Positions 9,327-18,410 of a stretch of 64,000 nucleotides of DNA are shown here, piece after piece. The first letter of the stretch is position 1, and every line of letters starts with the position of its first letter. The position numbers were made by a program, and so were the translations under genes. The notes beneath the pieces are model-generated. The model had not been told where the DNA came from and did not search any database. It saw nothing but the letters and a program-made list of their open reading frames with translations. The DNA comes from Bacteroidota bacterium (GTDB lineage: Bacteria; Bacteroidota; Ignavibacteria; Ignavibacteriales; Ignavibacteriaceae): positions 62,001 to 126,000 of the forward strand of contig JAKAKL010000050.1 of assembly GCA_021824565.1 (NCBI GenBank), read 5' to 3'.

Positions 9327-10501
9327 TTATTTTCTTTATTGTAAGGATAAATGTTTACACCTTGAACGACTCTGTGGATCATACCACTTTCAGAGGGACT
9401 ATCTGGCTTTAAGCCAAAATACATTGATTTATAAAAGCCTAATATTTGAGCAGGCAGTACAGACACAACTGTAAGAAATTTCTCATTTAATTTATCTTTT
9501 CCATCCCCTAGTATAATTTTTAATTCAACGTTTGCATCAGGTATATAATGCTCCATTACCCCAATTGAATAAACCGGTTTTCTCCCTTCGGAAATTGCTT
9601 GCACTAAATCGATTTCATATTTGTTTACATACTTATCGTTTGAGAATAGAAAGGTTATTAGAGATTTTTCATTTATTACTGCTTTTGGACCATGCCTGAA
9701 TCCAAGGAAGGTATCGTATTTGCAAATAACTTTTCCGTCCGTTAATTCCTGCAATTTTAATTGTGACTCCCTTGCTATTCCTTTCATTAAGCCTGAGCCT
9801 AAGAAAACTGCTCTTTCAAATTCCAATCCAGATATTTTTTTTAAGTCTCCCAAATACTCATTAAATATTTTTCTTGCATATCCACTTAATAGGGAAACCT
9901 CCGATTTATTTTTATCAATTGAATCTATATCTGAAATTAAAAGACCTGATAATAACATCGATGTAAAGCTGCTGGTCATAGCAAGACTTTTATCGTCGGC
10001 TTCTGGCGGCAGGAAGAAAATTAAATGGTCTTTATCTTTTACTGTTTCAACGAGTTTACTTCTCTTGCTGCAAGTAATAACAATATGAGTTACCTTGTGC
10101 GAAAGTTTATCCGCTAGTTGTACTGCTTTTGAACTTTCTGGACTATTGCCAGAACGAGCAAATGAAACTAATAGAATATCTTTGTCGCTTTGAAAATATA
10201 ACTCCGGATGAGTGATTAAATCGGTAGTAGCTACAGCTTTTGTAACTAAGCCTGTAGCGATCTGAAAAGGACCTTCCAATACATCACCTATAAAAGCAGA
10301 GGTTCCGGCACCAGTAAGTATAACATGCAAGTTTTTATTTATCTTGGCTTTTCCTAGCGCACTTTCAAAATCCGATTTTCTTGACTTTATTAATTCCCAA
10401 ACCTTAATCCATATATCCGGTTGAGATAATATTTCTAGGGAAGTATATTCTCCTCCATCTAGCCCTGGTTTTATTTCCTTTAGTAACAAATTATTTTTCA
10501 T
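9323..10501 (-). CDS. agaS: AgaS-type galactosamine-6-phosphate deaminase/isomerase (SIS domains)
   Basis: The 392-residue protein carries two sugar-isomerase (SIS) domains. The first contains ILTGAGTSAFIGDVLEG (about 61-77) and FARSGNSPES, the Ser/Thr loop that binds the sugar phosphate. The second contains AVFLGSGLMKGIARES and FLGFRHGPKAVI. The length agrees with AgaS, which converts galactosamine-6-phosphate to tagatose-6-phosphate and ammonia, rather than with GlmS-type or NagB-type enzymes. It is the first gene of the leftward operon and overlaps kbaZ by 4 bp. The combination with kbaZ, kbaY and a DeoR regulator is the classical aga arrangement. The deacetylase (agaA/nagA) normally found with it is absent from this window. 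Confidence 0.9.
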   Translation of the reverse strand: MKNNLLLKEIKPGLDGGEYTSLEILSQPDIWIKVWELIKSRKSDFESALGKAKINKNLHVILTGAGTSAFIGDVLEGPFQIATGLVTKAVATTDLITHPELYFQSDKDILLVSFARSGNSPESSKAVQLADKLSHKVTHIVITCSKRSKLVETVKDKDHLIFFLPPEADDKSLAMTSSFTSMLLSGLLISDIDSIDKNKSEVSLLSGYARKIFNEYLGDLKKISGLEFERAVFLGSGLMKGIARESQLKLQELTDGKVICKYDTFLGFRHGPKAVINEKSLITFLFSNDKYVNKYEIDLVQAISEGRKPVYSIGVMEHYIPDANVELKIILGDGKDKLNEKFLTVVSVLPAQILGFYKSMYFGLKPDSPSESGMIHRVVQGVNIYPYNKENK

Positions 10502-10530
10502 TATTTATATTTAAATATAATTTATAAATA

Positions 10531-10615
10531 CTTTCGTTAGCAATATATTGATTTTATTTTACCTTGTCAATAGGGAAAAATAAAATATTTTGCTTTCATT
10601 TCCTTACATTCATTA
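10531..10615. promoter_or_regulatory. Divergent agaS/deoR promoter region with candidate DeoR operators
   Basis: The 214-bp gap between agaS and the divergent regulator gene contains TTTCGTTA at 10532-10539. A second block has TTTCATTTCCTTA from 10594 and TTCATTA at 10609-10615. Repeated TTTCRTTT steps resemble what is known of AgaR/GlpR-type DeoR operators. Nothing but position and motif likeness supports this, and no clear promoter boxes could be assigned. Confidence 0.35.
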
Positions 10616-10715
10616 AAAATTGTATGCCTAAGACGTACATTATCTTTTAAATCTTTGTGTTTTTATATATAATTACTTATTTTATCTTCTGAATTTATTA
10701 GAAAGTTACTATCGT

Positions 10716-11504
10716 ATGACTAATTTTAATATTGAAGATTCCGGCAACACCCTTCAGCGCAGAACCAAAATTATGGAATTATTGGAAACTTCAGGGATGG
10801 TAAAGGTAAGTGACTTATCAAAACTGTTCGAAGTAAGCGATGTTACTATAAGGAATGATTTAGCACAATTAGAAAATAAAGGTTTTTTAATTAGAACAAG
10901 AGGAGGGGGAATTAAAACGCAGCGAACTGGTATTGATTATAAGCTGACCGAAAAAGCTAAGAAGCACTCTGTTGAAAAACAAGCAATTGGTAAGAAAGCT
11001 GCTGAATTAATAAAAGACGGTGATACAATAATTATTGATTCTGGAACTACAACTTTGGAGTTAGCGAAAAATCTTTCTGACATAAAAGAATTAATCGTTA
11101 TAACAAATGCTTTAAATATAGCTAGTCAGTTAGTCGATTACGAATTGATAAAGGTAATTATGCTTGGAGGTATGTTAAGGCATAATTCATTATCATTAAT
11201 TGGCCCCATCGCTGAAAATAATGTGAAAGATTTTTTTTGTGATAAGTTGTTCATAGGTGTAGATGGCATTGACTCTCATTATGGAATTACAACGCCAAAC
11301 GCTGAAGAAGCACATTTAAACAAGTTAATGATCGAGATTTCAAAAGAAGTAATAATATTAGTAGATTCAAGTAAATTTCTACGCAGAAGTTTTGCGCTTA
11401 TTGCACCCGTGTCAAAAATAAATACGGTGATAACAGATAAAAATATTCCTCAGGAAGAATTGATAAACTTACAAAACCAAGGAGTCAAAGTTATATTGGC
11501 TTAA
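10716..11504 (+). CDS. DeoR-family transcriptional regulator of the amino-sugar operon (AgaR-like)
   Basis: The 262-residue protein has an N-terminal DeoR winged helix-turn-helix (about 15-70, with VSDLSKLFEVSDVTIRNDLA). It is followed by a DeoR C-terminal sensor domain (about 75-255, with GDTIIIDSGTTTLELAKNL and IGPIAENNVKDFFCDKLF). Such regulators are usually repressors released by a phosphorylated sugar intermediate. The gene diverges from agaS across 214 bp, the classic position for control of its neighbour operon, and tagatose-6-phosphate or galactosamine-6-phosphate would be the expected ligand. The ribosome-binding site is weak (AGAAAG). An internal Met at residue 20 is a possible alternative start but would cut into the winged-helix region. 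Confidence 0.9.
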   Translation: MTNFNIEDSGNTLQRRTKIMELLETSGMVKVSDLSKLFEVSDVTIRNDLAQLENKGFLIRTRGGGIKTQRTGIDYKLTEKAKKHSVEKQAIGKKAAELIKDGDTIIIDSGTTTLELAKNLSDIKELIVITNALNIASQLVDYELIKVIMLGGMLRHNSLSLIGPIAENNVKDFFCDKLFIGVDGIDSHYGITTPNAEEAHLNKLMIEISKEVIILVDSSKFLRRSFALIAPVSKINTVITDKNIPQEELINLQNQGVKVILA

Positions 11505-11629
11505 TATTGCAGGCTCTATAAGGGATAAAATGTTTTACTTTGCTCTGCAAGATTTATATCATGTAAAGCTTCAGTTGGAAATGGAATTTCATAATAATAA
11601 ATTAAGATACAATTACAAGGAAAAATTCC

Positions 11630-12084
11630 ATGAGTCAGAGAAAACATTTGACTGGAGAACAAAAAGCTATCATCCTTAGAGAACTGCTTGAGAATAATGT
11701 TTCTCTTAGTGAACTTGCAGAGAAATACCAAGTTCAAATAAATCTAATCCGTCGTTGGAATAAAGTAAAATCTAAATCTAAAGGTTATGGCTTTGAGCAA
11801 CCAGTAGAACCACATCAGCTGTCTGTTACCCTCAGAGCAATGGTAAGATTGAAAAGTTCCACAGCACTATTAACCAGGAATGCTTAAGAATTATCTCTCC
11901 GGTTACCTTAGATGAATACAAAATTTATGTTGAAGATTATATCAACTTTTATAATACCAAAAGGCTTCATGCTTCACTTAATTACTTAACGCCGGAAGAT
12001 TATCTGGTAGGCAGAAAAATTGATAAACTAAAACTTAGAGAAGCTAAGCTTGAAAAAGCAGAACAAGAAAGACTAATTTACTGA
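11630..12084 (+). pseudogene. IS3-family transposase remnant, OrfA joined to the end of OrfB by internal deletion
   Basis: An ATG at 11630, preceded by AAGGA, opens an OrfA-like helix-turn-helix (HLTGEQKAIILRELLENN and LSELAEKYQVQINLIRRW) for about 60 codons. At about 11820 the similarity jumps to another frame, which reads YPQSNGKIEKFHSTINQECL and then YINFYNTKRLHASLNYLTPE to a TGA at 12082-12084. The second part is the C-terminal end of the OrfB DDE integrase around its last catalytic Glu. The rest of OrfB, about 200 codons with both catalytic Asp residues, is missing, so the element cannot encode an active transposase. Matching terminal repeats were only faintly visible (GGATAAAAT-like words on both sides). 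It sits at the left edge of the accessory island. Confidence 0.8.
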
Positions 12085-12165
12085 AAAGAAAAAAATCAAG
12101 CAGCATAATTTATGTATTATTTTATCCACAATTTTTTTACTAAAAGTATCTTTTCCCTTGAAGCA

Positions 12166-12480
12166 TTACAATTGGTCATTTACGGATTTGTTTTCTGAAA
12201 AGTTTTGGGCGGCTTTTAAGCCGAAGGCAGATGTAAGGAGCGTGAGCTTTTCCCAAGTGAGTGTGTAGATGCCTTTGGAGTGGAATTCCATTAGCCAGTC
12301 GGCGAGGAACCAGAGGACTATGATTAGCATTGAGATTCTTGTCGAGCTAAGGTTTCCTTTGTTATCGGAAAGACACAGTTTGATGTAGTAGAAGATTTTG
12401 TGAATGATTTGAATTATTGAAAGAAGGCACAGACTAAAGTTCTGTGCTACAGGGGATAAAATATTTTTTGATGTTTGCAT
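12166..12480 (-). CDS. Small membrane protein, phage-holin-like, possibly a fragment
   Basis: About 104 residues from the ATG at 12480. The C-terminal two-thirds (LSDNKGNLSSTRISML, a hydrophobic helix ending LWFLADWLMEF, then WEKLTLLTSAFGLKAAQNFSEN) has the layout I associate with small holin-like proteins of Bacteroidota phages: a Ser-Ser-Thr-Arg entry, a transmembrane helix, and a Gly-Lys-x-x-Gln tail. The N-terminal 20 or so codons overlap a hairpin repeat at 12427-12447, so the original 5' end may have been lost. It is isolated, with no lysis or capsid genes nearby. It may be a prophage or mobile-element relic, and its activity is doubtful. Confidence 0.45.
   Translation of the reverse strand: MQTSKNILSPVAQNFSLCLLSIIQIIHKIFYYIKLCLSDNKGNLSSTRISMLIIVLWFLADWLMEFHSKGIYTLTWEKLTLLTSAFGLKAAQNFSENKSVNDQL
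12427..12447. repeat. Hairpin repeat GCACAGA-loop-TCTGTGC
   Basis: A perfect 7-bp inverted repeat with a 7-nt loop. It lies inside the first codons of the holin-like gene and is followed by GGGGATAAAATATTTT, a word also seen near 11523 beside the IS remnant. It looks like a copy of a dispersed palindromic element rather than native coding sequence. Confidence 0.5.
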
Positions 12481-12654
12481 GGTAAACTTTTTTGAATGCA
12501 AAAAAGTTAGAATGATGTTTTAGAAGCACTGTAGAAGAGAGGAAGGGAAAATAATTGAGAAGAAGTCGTTAATTAAGGCTTTATTTAAAAAAAAGAAAGG
12601 CCCTTCTATATTAAAAATAAGCATCTCTGAATTCGAGTATTAAAAAAACAATGG

Positions 12655-15324
12655 TTATAGCTTAGACATAAATGATAATGCATTAGTAAATTGAGGCGAA
12701 TAGTTTGCTAAGTGTTTTTTGATTTTCTTCAATCTACTTGGACAGAACTTAACCCAAATATTATAAGCTTCCTCAATATTCAATTTTGTCTTTTCAAAGT
12801 CACCTAATTTATAATATGTGTCGGCTAACCAAAGTAGACTATAACCATAATTTACCTTGTCATGTCTATTTTTACCTTTTTCTAAATACTTATTAGATTT
12901 TGAACAATATTTTAAGCTATTGTTATATTCATTTTTTAAATAATAGCATCTACTAATATTACCAACATCGGCAGATATATCATCTGAATCATTACTCAAG
13001 GGATCCCATATATCAATTTTATCCAATGAGGTTTTTTGTAAGAAGAACTCTAGTGCTTCATCAACATTTCCATAATCACGATTAGAAAGAGCTTGATTAT
13101 AATAAATTTCATTAGAAACCGATTCACCCTTTTCGGTAATTTTTTTTATTACATCATGAGAGAAGTTAATAGCATCTGAAAATCTATTTTGAAACCATAG
13201 ACTATAGGTCATGATTTCAGAGTAGAAAATGAAATCTTTTATGGTTGATAAGGTCTTAGAAAAAGATTCTAATAGCAGATTTACTTTTGCAAATTCATCT
13301 TGATTTAGAAGTATAGTAATATATGATGAATATATAGCTGGGAATTCTCTATTATTTTTTATTTCTAAATCATCGAAATTTAGACCTTTGAAAACATTCT
13401 CACATAATTCAATAAATTTGACATCCTCACCATATTTTAAGAGGGGATCTGACAATTTATAAAGATATTTTAGAGCTTCATTATACGATTTGTTTTCTAT
13501 TGCTATCTCAGTGCATTCTATAAAATCATCAATTTTAGGAGTTGATTCATCATATAAATTCATTATTACAATAAGTTGATTCCAATCCACTAAGGACTTT
13601 AATATTTTTGCGGCATAAGTATTCGTTTTCGTATGCGGTAACGTTTCTTTTATTTTTAATCTAACTATAGGATGCAAATCATAGTGTGTTTCACCCTCCT
13701 TATCTAATTCTATTATTAATCTTAATTTCAGGAGAGTATTAATTACTTTTGAACATTTTTGATATGTTAGGGAAGAAACTTTTTCAATCTTTCGTAAAGT
13801 TGGAGGACGTGTAAATGTACCAACTATGTTTAGGATTTCTTTCTCATTCTTATTTAGATTTTCCCAGATGGAATTTAATAGATGAACTTTTAATGCTGAA
13901 GTTTGTTTTGATATTAATGTATTTATTTGTTCCGTTGAAAGTCGATTATTTCTTAGCTGTCCAAATATTAGATTAAGCCATAGTGCATGTCCGTTTGTTT
14001 TATAATGAATATTTTTTATAATATCATCATACCCGTTATTTATGTTCAAATTAAATTTTTTTGCTAATTCCATAGACTCTTCAAATGATAAACCTTGTAT
14101 AGGTATTTCAATAAATGAAAAATGATGATCGATGATACTGGATCTACATGTAAAAAGGACATAACTATTAGTAAGCTTACTAGTTATAGAATCGAATAAA
14201 AATTTAAGATGCCCAGTAAATATAGGTTTGTCTTTATCTACAAATGCATCAACATTATCAAAAACAACAAAGCAATTGATGTTATTTAATATGTCTAGAA
14301 ACCGGTTAATTGTGTCCTTTATATTTTCTTCAGCATACATTGTTTTTTTATGCGCGCCGTCTGTAATATATTCTAATATTCCCAACAATTTTTCATGAAA
14401 TGGAGTTTCTTCATCTTTGCAATCAGCCCATGAAATCCTTTGAAAATTTCTGAAATTTGATTCATTACTTGAAAATAATTTATATATTTTTGCAGCTAAT
14501 GAAGACTTACCTTCACCACCAAAACCAGTAATGGCTGCCACCCGAATTGTTGGATTACGCAATTTTGAAATTAATTCTGAACGTCCAACAAAGAAATCAA
14601 TATTGGGTGGATGGTCAAGTCTATTTTTGTTTACTAAATTAAAAGGCATTATACTTTGTGAAATTTGAGTAGAAGAAACAATAATCTTCTTAATTAAATC
14701 AAATATCAAATTAAAATTTAAAAAATCAATATCCACAAATGGCGGAACATCGTTTTGAATATATTCTGCAAATTGATTTTTTGACATAGCTACGTTTTCG
14801 GATTTTTCATTGAAAACATCACTATCTAAAATTTTGGATGCAGTCGGTAAAGTAAAGCCTTTTAATTTATTATGATTCCCATAGCTAATGTTTTTTAGAG
14901 TCTTATGTCTACCACTTTTTTCATCAAATTCAGAAGAACAAAATAACCTTTTATGATTTATATCCTCTGAATATAATACCTTGTCGCTATAATAAAACTC
15001 AATGCTTAGGCTGCATTCTTTTAATTTGCGATTTTCTGGTATGGGTATACTAAATGAAAAAACATTATTACCCCATTCTTTAAAAGAGCCATCTTCTGAA
15101 TTAACTTTTGAAATGATACTTTTATTATCTCGGTCGAAAATAAATATATTAACTTTATCATTAGGAACAGTTGCACGGGCATGGCATAAGTCATATAGTT
15201 TATCATCGCCTCTATCCGAATCTTGCTCCCAATATTCTATGTCTAAAATAATACCAAGTTTTGCCTGTGCTTTTTTTATGTGTTTCCAATCAGTTTGACC
15301 TTCTGTAAAAATAATAGCTTGCAT
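12655..15324 (-). CDS. TOPRIM-like / STAND NTPase / TPR protein, candidate antiviral sensor-effector
   Basis: The 889-residue protein has three parts. Residues 1-215 resemble a TOPRIM/OLD-like nuclease: a strand ending TEGQTDW (Glu 8) and a second acidic strand FIFDRDN (Asp 64, Asp 66). Residues about 240-560 are an NB-ARC/STAND ATPase with VGRSEL, Walker A GFGGEGKSS (267-275), Walker B FVVFDNVD (352-359), a sensor Arg in FTCRSS (394) and a GxP-like NGHALWL. Residues about 570-889 are helical TPR-like repeats, including LEFFLQ and GYSLLWLADTYYKLGDF. This is the effector-switch-sensor build of Avs-type STAND defence proteins. It starts 14 bp after hsdR behind a GGAG site, so it is the last gene of the restriction operon. 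The TOPRIM assignment is weaker than the ATPase one. Confidence 0.82.
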   Translation of the reverse strand: MQAIIFTEGQTDWKHIKKAQAKLGIILDIEYWEQDSDRGDDKLYDLCHARATVPNDKVNIFIFDRDNKSIISKVNSEDGSFKEWGNNVFSFSIPIPENRKLKECSLSIEFYYSDKVLYSEDINHKRLFCSSEFDEKSGRHKTLKNISYGNHNKLKGFTLPTASKILDSDVFNEKSENVAMSKNQFAEYIQNDVPPFVDIDFLNFNLIFDLIKKIIVSSTQISQSIMPFNLVNKNRLDHPPNIDFFVGRSELISKLRNPTIRVAAITGFGGEGKSSLAAKIYKLFSSNESNFRNFQRISWADCKDEETPFHEKLLGILEYITDGAHKKTMYAEENIKDTINRFLDILNNINCFVVFDNVDAFVDKDKPIFTGHLKFLFDSITSKLTNSYVLFTCRSSIIDHHFSFIEIPIQGLSFEESMELAKKFNLNINNGYDDIIKNIHYKTNGHALWLNLIFGQLRNNRLSTEQINTLISKQTSALKVHLLNSIWENLNKNEKEILNIVGTFTRPPTLRKIEKVSSLTYQKCSKVINTLLKLRLIIELDKEGETHYDLHPIVRLKIKETLPHTKTNTYAAKILKSLVDWNQLIVIMNLYDESTPKIDDFIECTEIAIENKSYNEALKYLYKLSDPLLKYGEDVKFIELCENVFKGLNFDDLEIKNNREFPAIYSSYITILLNQDEFAKVNLLLESFSKTLSTIKDFIFYSEIMTYSLWFQNRFSDAINFSHDVIKKITEKGESVSNEIYYNQALSNRDYGNVDEALEFFLQKTSLDKIDIWDPLSNDSDDISADVGNISRCYYLKNEYNNSLKYCSKSNKYLEKGKNRHDKVNYGYSLLWLADTYYKLGDFEKTKLNIEEAYNIWVKFCPSRLKKIKKHLANYSPQFTNALSFMSKL

Positions 15325-15338
15325 ATAAGATACTCCAC

Positions 15339-18300
15339 TTATGCGATAGGTTTCCTAAAATTTATTTTATCCAGTATTCCTTCATACACTTCCTTAACCA
15401 AATGTTTGGAGGCGATGTCTTTGAATTCGTCGTCGTTCATTAGTTTGGTGAAGATTTCTTCGTTGCCGTCCATACGCTCTACGAAGAGGCTGACTAATAG
15501 TTTGTCAAATACGTATTTGAAGTTGTCTAATGAGTTTGCTTGTGCTGCTTCTTGAAGTTCTTCGTTTGAAATTGCTGTTTCTTTTACTTGATCAAAGAAT
15601 AATTGGTCTGCAATGGTAAAGCTTGTGCCAAATCTGTCGTTTAATATATCAATCAGTGAGGAAAGCAGAACGTTTTCATCCGGCGTACCGGTGCCGACCT
15701 CTTGAGGACCATATATTACTTGCGGCTCGCCGGATTTCAAATCTATTTTACCTTCAGCTATTTTTTGCAGACGGTAATATTTTAATGCGACGTCTTCTCC
15801 AAGCTCGTATCCTTCTTGCTCACGGCGCGGAAGCTTGCGCAATAGATTCCTTAAATAGATATTTAATTTTTCCAATTGTGAATCGTTATAGGGGATTATT
15901 TGGGAGAGGAAGGAATATAAATTACGGAATTCAACAAGCTGCTTCTTTATTGTCTGCTTTTCTTCCTCTGTCTTTTCTTTGAACCGCTCAACAGCGGGAT
16001 CGAGGATTGCATTAAGCTTTTTGTGCTCGACATGTTTCAAATCTTGTTTGCTGCTTAACCATATATTACAAAACTCATCAACTTCATTTTGAAAGAATAT
16101 TTTCCATTCCATAATAGTATACTCAAGCTGATATAGAAGCTGCGAATCTGTCAACTCGTCAAATTTTGTTTCTTCATAGTAGGGCTTAAAGGAGTTAAAA
16201 ATTTCTTCACGCTCGTTTACGAAGTCTAAAACAAAAGTATCTGTTTTGCCCGGGGCAAATCTGTTAAGGCGGGAGAGTGTTTGAACTGCTTGTACACCGG
16301 ATAAACGCTTATCAACATACATTGTATGCAGCAATGGCTGGTCGAAGCCGGTTTGATATTTTTCGGCAACGATTAAAACTTGATATTCATAAGATTCAAA
16401 TTTGTCCGGAAGCTCCTTTTCTTTTATACCATTGTTCATCCCTACTTCGGTATAGGAAACATTTGGAATCTTATCATCTTCTACTGTACCGGAAAAAGCA
16501 ACAAGCGCTTTTATGCCGGTATAACCTTTTTCCTTAATATAAGCATCAACAGCTTGCTTATAACGAACAGCATGAAGACGGGACGAAGTAACAATCATTG
16601 CTTTTGCCCTTCCGCCTATTTTGCTCATTGTAGACTTCCGGAAGTGCTCTACCATTACTTCAACTTTTTGTCTTAGGTTATAAGGATGGAAGCTGACAAA
16701 ACGAGCTAGAGCTTTTGCGGTTTTGCGTCTTGGAACATTAGGGTCTTTTTCAATTGATTTAATTAATCTGTAATAAGTTTTATACGTGGTGTAATTTTCC
16801 AGAACGTTTAAGATAAAACCTTCTTCAATTGCTTGACGCATACTGTAAAGATGAAACGGAGATTCTCCATTTTCACCGGGTTCATCGAAAACGGCTTTTG
16901 TCTTAAACTTTGGTGTTGCAGTAAAAGCATAAAAACTGATGTTGGGCTGTTTCCGTTTCGATGCCATTTCTTTTATAATTTTAGCCTTGGCATCTTCAGA
17001 TAAATTTCCTTCCTCCATCTCAAGAATTTGTTCAGCTACAACAGATTCAATACCTTCTTTGTTCAATATCCTTTTGAGTTCGGTTGCAGCTTCACCGGAT
17101 TGGGAGCTATGAGCTTCATCTACTATAACAGCAAATTTTTTCCCTTCCGTTGAGAAGCTTAAATCCTTACCGTCTTTTTTTGAAATCTTCTCTATGGTTT
17201 CAGTAATAAAAGGAAATTTCTGCAATGTGGATACAATAATTGGAACGCCGGAGGAAAGAGCTTTTACAAGCTGCTCGGTATCTTCATCAATTTTCTGAAC
17301 CACTCCTTGTTTATGCTCAAACTGATAGATAGTATCTTGAAGCTGAGTATCAAGAACTTTTCTATCTGTAATTACAATTACGGAATTAAATATCTTTTCA
17401 TCTTTATCATTATGAAGGCTGGCAAGGCGATAGGAAAGCCAGGCAATGGAATTAGACTTTCCGCTACCGGCAGAATGTTGAATCAAATAATTATGTCCGG
17501 AGCCGTTAACTTTGGAATTAGAGATTAACTTACGAACACAATCAAGCTGATGATACCGAGGGAAAATAAGTAACTCTTTCTTTTCCTTAAATACACCCTT
17601 TTCGGTATAAATTTTTTTCTCAGCTATTTCCAGATGAAGGTAACGGGCAATCAAATCGAGAAGGCTATCCTTGGTAAGAACATTTTCCCAAAGGTAGCCG
17701 GTTCTATAATCCATGTCTGCTGCGGGCGGATTGCCGGCGCCGAGATTAAATCCTTTATTAAAAGGAAGGAAGTGAGTTGAATCGCCGGAAAGCTTTGTTG
17801 TCATGTAGACTTCTTCCGTATCAACAGCAAAGTGAACGAGAGTGCGCTTCTTAAATTGAAAAATAAGTTCACGTGGGTCGCGGTCCTTTTTGTATTGATG
17901 CTGCGCGTTTTTTACCGTTTGACCGGACAGCGGATTTTTAAGCTCAAGCGTAACAAGGGGTATGCCGTTTATTGATAATACCACATCAAGCGAACGGTTA
18001 GGATGATTATTGCTGTAGTGAACTTGACGGATTATTTTAACAATGTTTTTATTGTAATCATTCCATGAATCGGGATTAAGGTTCGTATTTGGCTTTGAGT
18101 ACATAAGCTTAAAGTTTTTACCGAAGAACTTGAAGCCATGGCGAAGTACGAAGAGCGAACCCTTTACATCGAGTTCTTTTGATAGTGCTGAGAGAAGCGA
18201 GTCTTCCGCTTTTGCGCCGTAATATTCGTGTACCGATTTCCAATATGTTGGTTGAGAAGATTTAAGAAATTCTATTACGTCTTTTGAAAAGAGAGCCAGG

Positions 18301-18401
18301 TCTTTATCGAAGTCATTGGGATTACCTTTGAGGTAACCGCCTTCTTCGATAAGGGAATATTCTATCGCTTCTTCGAAGCGGATTTCGGTATGTTTTTTCA
18401 T
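15339..18401 (-). CDS. hsdR: Type I restriction enzyme R subunit (HsdR)
   Basis: The 1020-residue protein has an N-terminal PD-(D/E)XK nuclease domain (Asp 139, then Glu 153-x-Lys 155 in LVTLELKNPLSGQT). It is followed by a superfamily 2 translocase with Walker A SAGSGKS (310-316), a DEAH box at 428-431, the FTATP motif, and a final helicase motif with TGFDQP and QTLSRLNR. The C-terminal quarter is helical, as expected for HsdM contact. It should translocate DNA and cut remote from unmodified target sites. All key residues are present, so it appears intact. It lies between a PD-(D/E)XK accessory gene (9 bp upstream) and the STAND gene (14 bp downstream), an unusual arrangement. Confidence 0.95.
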   Translation of the reverse strand: MKKHTEIRFEEAIEYSLIEEGGYLKGNPNDFDKDLALFSKDVIEFLKSSQPTYWKSVHEYYGAKAEDSLLSALSKELDVKGSLFVLRHGFKFFGKNFKLMYSKPNTNLNPDSWNDYNKNIVKIIRQVHYSNNHPNRSLDVVLSINGIPLVTLELKNPLSGQTVKNAQHQYKKDRDPRELIFQFKKRTLVHFAVDTEEVYMTTKLSGDSTHFLPFNKGFNLGAGNPPAADMDYRTGYLWENVLTKDSLLDLIARYLHLEIAEKKIYTEKGVFKEKKELLIFPRYHQLDCVRKLISNSKVNGSGHNYLIQHSAGSGKSNSIAWLSYRLASLHNDKDEKIFNSVIVITDRKVLDTQLQDTIYQFEHKQGVVQKIDEDTEQLVKALSSGVPIIVSTLQKFPFITETIEKISKKDGKDLSFSTEGKKFAVIVDEAHSSQSGEAATELKRILNKEGIESVVAEQILEMEEGNLSEDAKAKIIKEMASKRKQPNISFYAFTATPKFKTKAVFDEPGENGESPFHLYSMRQAIEEGFILNVLENYTTYKTYYRLIKSIEKDPNVPRRKTAKALARFVSFHPYNLRQKVEVMVEHFRKSTMSKIGGRAKAMIVTSSRLHAVRYKQAVDAYIKEKGYTGIKALVAFSGTVEDDKIPNVSYTEVGMNNGIKEKELPDKFESYEYQVLIVAEKYQTGFDQPLLHTMYVDKRLSGVQAVQTLSRLNRFAPGKTDTFVLDFVNEREEIFNSFKPYYEETKFDELTDSQLLYQLEYTIMEWKIFFQNEVDEFCNIWLSSKQDLKHVEHKKLNAILDPAVERFKEKTEEEKQTIKKQLVEFRNLYSFLSQIIPYNDSQLEKLNIYLRNLLRKLPRREQEGYELGEDVALKYYRLQKIAEGKIDLKSGEPQVIYGPQEVGTGTPDENVLLSSLIDILNDRFGTSFTIADQLFFDQVKETAISNEELQEAAQANSLDNFKYVFDKLLVSLFVERMDGNEEIFTKLMNDDEFKDIASKHLVKEVYEGILDKINFRKPIA

Positions 18402-18410
18402 ATTACTTTT

